DNA from: Paenibacillus sp. E222
GTDB lineage: Bacteria; Bacillota; Bacilli; Paenibacillales; Paenibacillaceae
DNA: 64,000 bases
Direction: 5' to 3'
NCBI RefSeq assembly: GCF_013401555.1
Contig: NZ_CP058552.1
Location: forward strand, 930,001 to 994,000
The notes below the pieces were generated by a model, which saw nothing but the letters and a program-made list of their open reading frames with translations, had not been told where the DNA came from and did no database searches. Positions 1-7,689 of this stretch are shown one piece after another. The translations under genes were made by a program, and so were the position numbers. Every line of letters begins with the position of its first letter. The first letter of the stretch is position 1.

Positions 1-65
1 ATACTCGTTCCAATGACAATACCCACCCCAAGCCAAAGAGTTTGAGGATTCGCTTTTTTATCCAT
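1..65 (-). CDS. 5' end of a small hydrophobic protein (partial)
   Basis: An ATG at 65-63 follows a strong ribosome binding site (AGGAGG, about 8 bases upstream) and opens a frame that runs off the window edge. The visible residues begin MDKKANPQ and turn into a hydrophobic, glycine-rich stretch (LWLGVGIVIGTS), which suggests an N-terminal membrane segment. Too little is visible for a family call. Confidence 0.6.
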   Translation of the reverse strand, partial: MDKKANPQTLWLGVGIVIGTS

Positions 66-131
66 GGAGATCATCCTCCTTGCAGATATTTATATAATAA
101 TATTTACTTTAATGTAGGAACAGTCGCTCGT

Positions 132-160
132 TTGCCTGTATAAAAGGGCTATGGTAACAT
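132..160 (+). promoter_or_regulatory. Sigma-A-type promoter of the candidate small RNA
   Basis: TTGCCT (132-137) and TAACAT (155-160) are separated by exactly 17 bases; each matches the sigma-A consensus at 4 of 6 positions. A start near 167 would give a transcript ending at the terminator at 225-267. Confidence 0.5.
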
Positions 161-166
161 AAGAAT

Positions 167-267
167 AGACAACAAGGAGAGGTAAAACCCTCTCACGGAG
201 CATCTATTCAGATGCAGAGCAAATCCCACCGCAGGCAGTCAACCTGTTTAACGGTGGGTTTTTGTTT
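167..267 (+). ncRNA. Candidate small structured RNA, three hairpins, no ORF
   Basis: Between a correctly spaced promoter and a strong terminator lies about 100 bases with no credible ORF but three consecutive hairpins. The first pairs GAGAGG (177-182) with CCTCTC (189-194). The second pairs GCATCT (200-205) with AGATGC (210-215) around an ATTC loop. The third is the terminator. I do not recognise a known RNA family. It could instead be a leader of the gene at 435, but a second terminator-like hairpin at 321-340 also lies between them, which argues for an independent RNA. Confidence 0.45.
225..267 (+). terminator. Intrinsic terminator of the candidate small RNA
   Basis: CCCACCG (225-231) pairs perfectly with CGGTGGG (252-258), with an inner CAGG/CCTG stem, followed by TTTTTGTTT. 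Confidence 0.85.
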
Positions 268-320
268 ATGACTTCATTATGGTAATTTCCGCCCGTTGTC
301 TCCCGAAAATTATACCATAG

Positions 321-340
321 GCGCCTACGCAGGCGCTTTT
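321..340 (+). terminator. Second short terminator-like hairpin
   Basis: GCGCCT (321-326), loop ACGC, AGGCGC (331-336), then TTTT. The stem is perfect but the T tract is short. Confidence 0.5.
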
Positions 341-434
341 ATATTCCTCATCGAAGGGTCCATTTTTGTGATACACTGAGTGTAATTTGGCAACGATGAA
401 TATGAAGAACTGATTGGAAAGGCGGAAAATCGTT

Positions 435-1307
435 ATGGGATATGCTTTTATGATCGAACCGCAGTATTATACCGCTTTGGAGAACGAAGACGAGTTGATT
501 GAGAAGTGCCAGGAATGGGGCCTGCTTTCGGAAAAAGCAACGAAGGTCAAAACGTTCTATTATAAAGGGAATGGGCTGAATATGCCTTGCACCATCGTTG
601 GCTTTGTCGATCATATGGCAGCAGTCATTCAATTGGACAATGATCAGAAACACTGTATTCATCCGTCTTATCTGAAAGAAATGCAGGCGTCCAGCTATAA
701 TGTGAGAAGTTCGATTGCAGCGGGAACGGACAAGTCTAGCGAACCAGTCGTGGTAAGTAATACAGAGAATCTCACCACTTCTGAAGCTGTACAAAATTCT
801 GAACCTGTGACTAATTTGGATGAGATTACATCCGGTTTGCATAGTTCCGATTCAGAACTGGATGTGGACACGGATGACGATGATTCCTCCTCTGCTTTAA
901 AAGGCGACCCTGACGGTCTGGTGGAAGAGTATGTTGGACCTGCTAACGCAACAAGCAGCGCTGCTAAACCAAAGGCAAAAACCGCAGGTAAAGCTAAATC
1001 GCTTAAGATTGAATTGCCAGAGGGTAAAGTGAAAATGTCTGCGGTTGTGAAGGAATTTACAACCGTGCCGAACCACTTCTCCGACAATGATGATGAAGTC
1101 ATTATCTATGAAGCCGTTACGATCACCGAGCCCGAAGTTGTTGATGTGGGCGAAGCCTGGTCCAGCCACAGTGCCACGATTAAGAAGCAGGAGCTTGAGG
1201 TTGGCGATGTGCTTACTTTTGAAGCAAAGATTATCAAGAAAAAGCTGGCCAAGAATCCTGTTCCCTACAAAATCAACAATCCTTCCAAGATTCAGAAAGA
1301 AGTCTAA
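435..1307 (+). CDS. Hypothetical protein with acidic disordered linker
   Basis: About 290 residues, family not recognised. The ATG at 435 is preferred over the in-frame TTG at 414 because a GGAAAGGCGG stretch lies 9 bases before it. An N-terminal globular part (about residues 1-90, rich in aromatic residues and charges) is followed by a low-complexity linker rich in Ser/Thr/Asp with a DTDDDDSSS run, then an Ala/Lys-rich patch, then a C-terminal globular part of about 95 residues ending in a basic KIIKKKLAKNP-type segment. No signal peptide or membrane segment is visible. The modular layout suggests a binding or adaptor protein, which is inference only. It has its own terminator and appears monocistronic. 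Confidence 0.8.
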   Translation: MGYAFMIEPQYYTALENEDELIEKCQEWGLLSEKATKVKTFYYKGNGLNMPCTIVGFVDHMAAVIQLDNDQKHCIHPSYLKEMQASSYNVRSSIAAGTDKSSEPVVVSNTENLTTSEAVQNSEPVTNLDEITSGLHSSDSELDVDTDDDDSSSALKGDPDGLVEEYVGPANATSSAAKPKAKTAGKAKSLKIELPEGKVKMSAVVKEFTTVPNHFSDNDDEVIIYEAVTITEPEVVDVGEAWSSHSATIKKQELEVGDVLTFEAKIIKKKLAKNPVPYKINNPSKIQKEV

Positions 1308-1348
1308 TTTTAGATTAGCAACTATACACACCTTGCAGGAGTCACAAA

Positions 1349-1386
1349 AAACCTCCAGACACGTTACTCATGTCTCGGAGGTTTTG
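1349..1386 (+). terminator. Terminator after the 435-1307 gene
   Basis: AACCTCC and GACA pair with TGTC and GGAGGTT around a short loop, followed by TTTTG. The A tract on the other side could make it work for the convergent minus-strand gene too. Confidence 0.75.
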
Positions 1387-1436
1387 TAGTTTTATCATAT
1401 AAAGTGGAGGCACTAACTCGCAATTTCTACTGATGT

Positions 1437-1868
1437 TTACTGATGGTTGGCTGCAACACAGCTAATCTGGAACTGAACGCCAAATTTATCGATAACCATG
1501 CCGTAGGCCGGACTCCAAAATGTTTCCTGGATCGGCATTTTCACTTCGCCACCGTCTTGCAGTTGGTTGAAAATCGCTTTGGCTTCTTCGGCAGTATCTG
1601 TGTTCACCGTGACATTCACATGATTACCTACAATATAAGGCATGCCAGGGAATGTATCGGATAACATCAATACAGAACTGCCAATCTGCAAGGAAGCATG
1701 CATGATGCGATCTTTCGCTTCGGGTGGTACGGGGTGGTCTGGGTTGGAAGGACCATCGCCAAATGTCTGGAGAGCCAGCACTTCCGCTCCAAATGCCTTT
1801 TTATAAAATTCCACTGCTTCACGTCCGTTACCATCCGTTACAAGATACACATTCAAGCTAATCGCCAT
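1437..1868 (-). CDS. VOC-family (PhnB/YjdN-like) protein
   Basis: 143 residues, the usual size for PhnB-like members of the vicinal oxygen chelate superfamily. Family hallmarks are the N-terminal NVYLVTDGNGREAVEFYKKAFGAEVL beta-alpha-beta unit (here split across residues 6-32), the conserved IMHASLQIG strand, and the C-terminal YGMVIDKFGVQFQIS strand. Such proteins are small dimeric metal-binding enzymes or binding proteins; the substrate cannot be told from sequence. An AAGGAG site lies 11 bases before the ATG. No operon partner is clear. Confidence 0.85.
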   Translation of the reverse strand: MAISLNVYLVTDGNGREAVEFYKKAFGAEVLALQTFGDGPSNPDHPVPPEAKDRIMHASLQIGSSVLMLSDTFPGMPYIVGNHVNVTVNTDTAEEAKAIFNQLQDGGEVKMPIQETFWSPAYGMVIDKFGVQFQISCVAANHQ

Positions 1869-2122
1869 TCGTGCTTCATCTCCTTGATATCATGTAATTG
1901 AACCATTCCTGCCACCTGCGACATGAGTATATACGAATAGGTTGTCCGTTGACAAGAAGGGATTTCTGCAAGGTTCTCTATGAACAATTCCTGCCTCTCA
2001 AAAGGGGATCTGGCCACTTTCTCCCTCATCTTGGGCAGTGCTAGGTCAAAAAAGATCATCCATTGGTAGGATTGTCCTGTAATCCTTATTTTATCCTCGC
2101 TGTCTTCACAAAAAAAAACCAC
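1853..2122 (-). CDS. Doubtful small ORF upstream of the VOC gene
   Basis: An 89-codon open frame with a GTG start whose 3' end overlaps the VOC gene start by 16 bases. Its amino-acid composition is protein-like (for example QSYQWMIFFDLALPK), but the GTG lies inside the probable terminator at 2108-2154 and has no properly spaced ribosome binding site. An internal ATG at 2059 also lacks one. It may be a gene remnant or chance frame. No family recognised. Confidence 0.2.
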   Translation of the reverse strand: MVFFCEDSEDKIRITGQSYQWMIFFDLALPKMREKVARSPFERQELFIENLAEIPSCQRTTYSYILMSQVAGMVQLHDIKEMKHEWRLA

Positions 2123-2154
2123 TCTCCCGAATCCTGTCGGTAAAATGGCGTGGT
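2108..2154 (-). terminator. Terminator of the small HTH gene
   Basis: Read on the minus strand, ACCAC pairs with GTGGT around an inner CCGA/TCGG stem and is followed by an uninterrupted run of nine T. Confidence 0.7.
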
Positions 2155-2167
2155 CGATCCTATGAGG

Positions 2168-2395
2168 TTAGCGCGTTTTTACGATGCTATCTATTTCACT
2201 TTTCAACAAGAGGTATCGGTGAACACTTCTCATGATCGGGACCTTAGTTAGTTTATTCTTGTCTACATAAAGTTTCATCTGATCTTTGGTCAGACCGAGC
2301 AAACTCCCTGCTTCAGATACCGTCAATACAACCTCGGGATTCGTAGCATTAAACGTTTTTTTCACTTTCTGGTTCCAGTCCTCAAATACCTGCAT
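2168..2395 (-). CDS. Small helix-turn-helix (excisionase/MerR-like) DNA-binding protein
   Basis: 75 residues. The middle segment LTVSEAGSLLGLTKDQMKLYVDKNKL (in parts, about residues 24-49) has the pattern of the winged-helix HTH of the MerR/excisionase group: short helix, SLLGLT turn, recognition helix, then a wing-like PIMRSVHRYL strand. It probably binds DNA as a small regulator. GGGGAG lies 11 bases before the ATG. It stands alone with its own terminator and no integrase nearby, so an excisionase role is not implied. Confidence 0.7.
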   Translation of the reverse strand: MQVFEDWNQKVKKTFNATNPEVVLTVSEAGSLLGLTKDQMKLYVDKNKLTKVPIMRSVHRYLLLKSEIDSIVKTR

Positions 2396-2687
2396 AGATC
2401 AGTGATCTCCCCTATCCATAGCCAGTCATTTTCCAGGCTGAATAGATCCATTATACCATACTTGTGATGATCGTAACTTAATCCTTATGTAGAACCAATT
2501 AATGTTAGTAAATTAGGCTTCGCGAACCAACACCTCGAACTGCCTTAATGCCGGGAATGGAGAGGCATCTGACCACTTAATCAGTCGCTTAACGTTACCC
2601 GTTCCACGTGTATATACCTCAACATAAGAAGTACATAAAGAGCCACTTCCTTAAAGTGGCCCCACGATATAAAACTAAATGATTGCC
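2396..2687. other. Intergenic region 2396-2687
   Basis: About 290 bases without a credible gene. It must carry the promoter of the minus-strand HTH gene. The only clear structure is the terminator hairpin at 2633-2661. Confidence 0.6.
2633..2661 (-). terminator. Terminator of the glycan-use operon
   Basis: GCCACTT (2642-2648) pairs with AAGTGGC (2654-2660); on the minus strand it is followed by CTCTTTATG, a modest T tract, 27 bases after the isomerase stop codon. Confidence 0.55.
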
Positions 2688-3560
2688 TTAAGCCTCTTCC
2701 CAGAAACGGCGCAGGTTGCTCATGGCGATTTTGGAAGCAGATTTGCATTCCTCCATGCCCTCAAACTCAATCGTAATGTTACCATCATAACCGGAGTCTT
2801 TAATCAGCCTCACAATTTTGCGAATGGGAATATCCCCTTGCCCAACAATGGCACCGCGCAGGAAGTTTCCGTAAGCGGTTGTGAACCATTCCCCTTCACC
2901 CGGATGCTCATCATAGGGGCGGAAATAGAAGTCCTTGAAGTGGACCAGAGAAGCGTACGGCAGATTTTTCATGACCCCGATAATCGGATTCTCATCCACG
3001 CACATGAAGTTGCCGATATCGAGTGTCGTTTTGAAGTTGGGACGATCTACGGCATGAAGCACACGCTGCACACGGTCACTGGCCTGCACACTGAAGCCGT
3101 GATTCTCAATGGTTGTTGTAATGCCAAACTGCGCAGCATAATCAGCGATGATCTGGCTTCCCTTCACCATCAGAGGCAAATGTTCCTCAAACCAGGCAAT
3201 GGTCATTTTCTTCTTAGGCAAAGTAAACGCCGTTACGTCATGACGCATATGCTTTACACCCATTCGGTGTACAACATCGACATGTCTTTTGACCCGAGCT
3301 ATCTCTTCTTCAAAAGCTTCTTCCGTCTCCTGCACGAAATTCGCAGGCATCGAATAGTTGGACAGCTCAATACCCGCAGAAGCAGCCCGCTCCCGAATGG
3401 CATCGGCGAGATCAGGATTATCCTCCACGGTGTAACCATACGGAACCATCTCCATATGCTCGCCACCATTTGCAGCAATCCAGTCGATGATATCCAGAAC
3501 CGTCATTTCACCCGAATTCAGATCGTTCAACAAGCTATACGTACTCAGGCCCACTTTCAT
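2688..3560 (-). CDS. Sugar phosphate isomerase/epimerase-like TIM barrel (copy 1)
   Basis: 290 residues of the xylose isomerase-like TIM-barrel family (AP endonuclease 2 type). It opens with a beta strand MKVGLSTYSLL and carries the metal-site strands expected of the family (IENHGFSVQ, TLDIGNFMCVDENP, VHFKDFY, ITIEFEGME). It is closely similar to the protein at 19544-20410, sharing its start, the GNF-CVDE motif and the RRFWEEA end, so the two are paralogues. AGGGAG lies ahead of the ATG and the gene follows the second TIM barrel gene by 12 bases. It probably isomerises or epimerises a sugar released by the neighbouring hydrolases; the substrate is unknown. Confidence 0.85.
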   Translation of the reverse strand: MKVGLSTYSLLNDLNSGEMTVLDIIDWIAANGGEHMEMVPYGYTVEDNPDLADAIRERAASAGIELSNYSMPANFVQETEEAFEEEIARVKRHVDVVHRMGVKHMRHDVTAFTLPKKKMTIAWFEEHLPLMVKGSQIIADYAAQFGITTTIENHGFSVQASDRVQRVLHAVDRPNFKTTLDIGNFMCVDENPIIGVMKNLPYASLVHFKDFYFRPYDEHPGEGEWFTTAYGNFLRGAIVGQGDIPIRKIVRLIKDSGYDGNITIEFEGMEECKSASKIAMSNLRRFWEEA

Positions 3561-3572
3561 CTGCTCAGCTCC

Positions 3573-4448
3573 CTATCGGTATTGTTGGATAAATTTAACC
3601 GCTTTGCGAATGTCCTGTTCCGGTTGGTCGCCTACCTCGCGTTCAATCGTCAGATAACCTTTGTAGCCAATATCCCGAAGGGCTGCAAAGTATGCTTCAA
3701 AATCCACACTGCCCTCACCCAGCGGCACCTCACGGAAGAACGTTCCGGAAGAGACCATTTCGGCAATTTTCTCATGATCCATAGGCGCATATCCTACTGC
3801 ACCGTATACGTCCCTCGGGTCTACTTCCTTCAGGCGCACACCATCTTTCACATGGGTATGCACAATATAATCCTTGAGCAGATGAACACCTCGTGCAGGA
3901 TCATCTCCGGTAACCATCACCATGTTCGCCGGGTCAAAATTCACCGAAACCCCGTTCGTAGACAGGGTATCCAGAAACCCTTTCAGGTCTGCTGCCGTTT
4001 CCGGTCCCGTCTCAATTGCGAAGTAGGCTCCTGCGCTTTTGGCGTATTGGCCCAGTTCCTCACATGCGGCATGCAGTGTGGCATACACTTCGGAGGAAGG
4101 ATCGTGCGGAACAATACCGATATGTGTTGTAACGATATTCGTACCTAGATCCAGAGCAAGGTCCACGATGCGCTTGGACTTCTCTACTTTCCACGGATTA
4201 TCTTCCTTGACCTGAAACCCGTGACCGCCCAAATCGCCAACCAGGGCAGAAATTTCAAGACCGAGAGAATCGATATAACTTCTTAACTCCTTGCGAGCTG
4301 CCGAAGAGAGGTTTTCGGGGTCCATCTCTCCATGGACTGCATAGATCTGTACGCCTTCTGCACCTACATCTTTCGCTTTGCTTAATCCTTCACGTACACC
4401 TACACCGAAGCTATCCACGATAACGCCAATCTTGTTTGTTAATTTCAT
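3573..4448 (-). CDS. Sugar phosphate isomerase/epimerase-like TIM barrel
   Basis: 291 residues, same TIM-barrel superfamily as its neighbour but clearly divergent from it. Metal-ligand-type strands are visible: FAIETGPETA, VNFDPANMVMV, VHTHVKDG and LTIEREVGDQ near the C-terminus. GGGAGGG lies 6 bases before the ATG. It sits between the alpha-mannosidase gene and the other isomerase on the same strand, so it probably belongs to the same transcription unit. The 140-base gap upstream shows no clear terminator. Confidence 0.85.
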   Translation of the reverse strand: MKLTNKIGVIVDSFGVGVREGLSKAKDVGAEGVQIYAVHGEMDPENLSSAARKELRSYIDSLGLEISALVGDLGGHGFQVKEDNPWKVEKSKRIVDLALDLGTNIVTTHIGIVPHDPSSEVYATLHAACEELGQYAKSAGAYFAIETGPETAADLKGFLDTLSTNGVSVNFDPANMVMVTGDDPARGVHLLKDYIVHTHVKDGVRLKEVDPRDVYGAVGYAPMDHEKIAEMVSSGTFFREVPLGEGSVDFEAYFAALRDIGYKGYLTIEREVGDQPEQDIRKAVKFIQQYR

Positions 4449-4587
4449 GCCATACCCTCCCGTTAAATCGGTATTTGATTTTCCATTCCTGGTGAGCCTT
4501 CATGACGGACGGAATGCTCTATACAATTTTCGACCCCTACCCGGTCACTCCTTTTTCTCCGATCATTTCTTATCCGGTTTCCTGAGA

Positions 4588-7500
4588 CTAATCTGTTGAA
4601 ACCAGCTTCACGGTTTGAATTTCATATGGCTTGAACGTCAGCTCAAACTTCCCATCATGACAAGCTAGTGGTCTAATTTCATCCTCCAACAGATTGACTA
4701 CAGACGTCTGTATACACGCGTCAGCCCATTGAACCTGAACCGTTTCTCTTCCACCAGATGACTCATAGAAACGAAGTATCGTTCCCGTGCCATCTTCGGA
4801 AGCCTTGATTGTATCCAGAATAACATGTTCACTATGGAAATGAACCCAGCTATGTTCTGCCGGCAATGTGCCAGAGTGTCGTTCACTCGCAACAACCCGA
4901 ACCGGGTGGTTTAGTTCCATCGCACGTCGTACCACACCCGCTTCCCGCCAATCTCCCTGATGCGGCAGCAGGGAATAGATAAATTCATGCTCACCCTGGT
5001 CAGCATGTTCATCCGGCCATTTTGGAGCACGAAGCAGGGAAAGACGGATCGTCTGATCCTTGATGTCATATCCATATTTACAATCGTTCAGCAGGCTTAC
5101 ACCACTGTTGCCCTCGGAGATATCCGCCCAGCGGTGACCACACACTTCAAACTGGGCCTGCTCCCAGCTGGTGTTGTTATGGGTTGGCCGCTCCAGCGCA
5201 CCAAACGGAATTTCGTAGGCTGCTTTGGCTGATATCAGATCAACGGGAAAAGCCACTTTGAGCAGCTTATGGCTCTCCGCCCAGTTTACCTTTGTCTTGA
5301 AATCTACACGTCGCTGATGACGATACAGGATCATATCCTGGTGAATCTCCGACTCGTTTAACTTCCAGTGAAACCGAAGGACATCCTGCGTTACTCCACG
5401 CTGTACTACTTCTCTGGAGATCAGCTCTGCCACTCCTGCACGTTGCGATTCAAACCGCGGATCAATATCCCAAGCATCCCAATACGTTGGTCTGTCATGG
5501 AAAAACTGTAACTCGTTCGCTTTATCGCCCGGCTTCAGCCACTCCCGTTGGTTGGATTTGTCATACCATCTGGTGATCTCCCCTACATCGTTAAATTCAA
5601 GCGTGTAAAAGTCCGTTTCCCAGACAGAAGGGAAGGATTCATCCTGCTTCAAAGTAGGGAGATTTGCATCCAGTGCCTGGCGTAGCCATAACGTTGTATA
5701 CCCAAAGGCCGGAATGGACGGGACATAGACTGACAAGGTGAGCACGTCTCCATTTGCCTCAAGGTCATTCGGCAGACGATTACCCTGATGGTCGAACACT
5801 GCCAAACCGCTCAGTTTCTCGTCGCCTGTAATCGTAACGACTTCTCCCCGCTCCCAACCTAAGCTATTAAATACAACATAGGGCAGACCGTCGAAGCCAT
5901 CTGTCGCAATGTGTTCCTCTATACGGCCAAGAGTCCCTTCCATAGCCGACGTCCCCAGAGCGAATACTGTCGTATACTCCTCCTTAGATGTTACGTATAC
6001 TTCGGGAATGGACGTCCCTGGGATAATGTCATGGAATTGATTCAGCATAATCAGCTTCCAGCCTTCATCCAGATCACTTTTCGCCTGCGCTGCTTCAACT
6101 CCGGCAAACTGCCCCCAAATTTCCGCTTCCCGATACAGCACCTCTGCTTTGCGATTGCTCCGTTTGTTGCGCGCATGAGTTGTATAGGTTCCACGATGCA
6201 GTTCCAGATATAAGTCGCCATGCCATTTTGGCAGCTTAGGATTGTTGTTCGAAATCTCTTCGAAAAACGCGCCTGCCGTACTGAAATTGCTAATGGGCTG
6301 CCCAACCATGAAATGGGATCGTTCTGCGAACACAACCATCTCGTTCGTTACCCCGCCTCCACCATCGCCATGCCCATACAGCAGCATTTGCTCGGGGTGT
6401 GCATCCTTCTGCTTGTAAGATTGCCAGTGCTCATCGACATCTTTGGGCCGGGTATGTTCATTTACTCCATGATTGAGATACGCAAGCACCGAGGTGCCGT
6501 CAATGCCAACCCAGTGGAACAGATCATACGGGAAAACGTTGGTATCATTCCAATTGAGCTTGGTCGTCATAAAATAAGGAATGTCAGCCAGCTTAAGCAG
6601 TTGTGGCAGCGAAGCACAGTAGCCAAACGTATCGGGTAGCCACTCGATGTTTGAACGTTTACCGAACTCCTTCTGATAAAAGTTCTGCCCGTACAGGATC
6701 TGCCGCACAAGCGACTCACCACTCGGAATATTTAGATCCGGCTCGACCCACATGCCACCAACCAGTTCCCAGCGACCTTCGGCAATTCGGGCTTTGATTC
6801 GTTCGTACAGCTCAGGATAATGCTCTTTCACAAATGCATACAGCTGCGGTTGACTCTGCGAATACACGAACTCCGGATACTCATCCATCAAAGTACACAT
6901 CGTGGAAAAGGTGCGGCTGGACTTCCGCACAGTCTCACGCACAGGCCACAGCCAGGCAATATCGATATGGGACTGCCCAACCAGATGCATGAATCCGTCC
7001 CGGTACTCTTCCGGGTCTTCCTCCTGCACCGACTGTGCGAGCCATTCTTCCCAATGCTGTACCCACACTGCTTCACTCCAGCGCTGCGGCTCGTTGTACA
7101 TCTTATCCATCACCTGATGAACATTCCGAATAAGACGGGTGCGTTTTAAGTCTTTCTCCGGCAATGCTCGGAGTGATTCTGCAAGTACCGTAATGCTATA
7201 CATTAGACTCTGTAAAGGCGAATTAACACGAACCAAAGCAGCTCGGATGCCCTGAATGGGCGGCTGGATCACCGCCTGTCGATTCAAAGGGTCATGTGGT
7301 TCCGGTATGGGATCATATAGTTCAATCTCCAGCAAAGGCGCAGTTCCCACACGGCTCTTCGGCAACGGTACATACCCATGATTGCGGTCCAGTCCGTGAT
7401 AAGGCATGCCGTTTACCTTCAGCAGCCCTTCACCCCTGGTCTCGAAGATCAACCCGACCGCATCTTCCTCCCAATGGGCCGGAATCTCTACGGTTTTGCT

Positions 7501-7689
7501 CAGAAAATAAGTCGTTCCATGGTTGCTATGGAGAGGATTCAAGCTATGAACAGAAGTATTCTCCTGTTCATACTCGTATTCGCCAGGACGGATATACCTG
7601 GCTTTCTGCATCTGCCACTCTGGAAGTTCAATGGTATCCGTCCATTGCTGCTGAGCCAGATCCTGAATGAATCGCTGAATTCGAATCAT
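4588..7689 (-). CDS. GH38 alpha-mannosidase
   Basis: 1033 residues, full length for the family. The zinc-binding motif GQSHIDIAWLWP places H241 and D243, and the nucleophile motif WLPDTFGY places D353, as in retaining GH38 enzymes. A middle three-helix domain (KRSNRKAEVLYREAEIW) and a long C-terminal beta domain follow. No signal peptide is visible, so it likely acts in the cytoplasm on imported oligosaccharides by cleaving terminal alpha-mannose. Its ATG overlaps the stop codon of the upstream GH3 gene (ATGA), implying translational coupling. Confidence 0.95.
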   Translation of the reverse strand: MIRIQRFIQDLAQQQWTDTIELPEWQMQKARYIRPGEYEYEQENTSVHSLNPLHSNHGTTYFLSKTVEIPAHWEEDAVGLIFETRGEGLLKVNGMPYHGLDRNHGYVPLPKSRVGTAPLLEIELYDPIPEPHDPLNRQAVIQPPIQGIRAALVRVNSPLQSLMYSITVLAESLRALPEKDLKRTRLIRNVHQVMDKMYNEPQRWSEAVWVQHWEEWLAQSVQEEDPEEYRDGFMHLVGQSHIDIAWLWPVRETVRKSSRTFSTMCTLMDEYPEFVYSQSQPQLYAFVKEHYPELYERIKARIAEGRWELVGGMWVEPDLNIPSGESLVRQILYGQNFYQKEFGKRSNIEWLPDTFGYCASLPQLLKLADIPYFMTTKLNWNDTNVFPYDLFHWVGIDGTSVLAYLNHGVNEHTRPKDVDEHWQSYKQKDAHPEQMLLYGHGDGGGGVTNEMVVFAERSHFMVGQPISNFSTAGAFFEEISNNNPKLPKWHGDLYLELHRGTYTTHARNKRSNRKAEVLYREAEIWGQFAGVEAAQAKSDLDEGWKLIMLNQFHDIIPGTSIPEVYVTSKEEYTTVFALGTSAMEGTLGRIEEHIATDGFDGLPYVVFNSLGWERGEVVTITGDEKLSGLAVFDHQGNRLPNDLEANGDVLTLSVYVPSIPAFGYTTLWLRQALDANLPTLKQDESFPSVWETDFYTLEFNDVGEITRWYDKSNQREWLKPGDKANELQFFHDRPTYWDAWDIDPRFESQRAGVAELISREVVQRGVTQDVLRFHWKLNESEIHQDMILYRHQRRVDFKTKVNWAESHKLLKVAFPVDLISAKAAYEIPFGALERPTHNNTSWEQAQFEVCGHRWADISEGNSGVSLLNDCKYGYDIKDQTIRLSLLRAPKWPDEHADQGEHEFIYSLLPHQGDWREAGVVRRAMELNHPVRVVASERHSGTLPAEHSWVHFHSEHVILDTIKASEDGTGTILRFYESSGGRETVQVQWADACIQTSVVNLLEDEIRPLACHDGKFELTFKPYEIQTVKLVSTD

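Noticed and set aside
2168..2395. Excisionase of a mobile element
   Set aside because: The fold fits, but there is no integrase, repeat or att-like duplication nearby, so only a generic DNA-binding call is justified.
2679..4148. 489-codon plus-strand open frame opposite the isomerase genes
   Set aside because: It lies antisense to two clearly coding TIM-barrel genes and its product is His/Ile/Arg-rich without any recognisable domain; a shadow frame.
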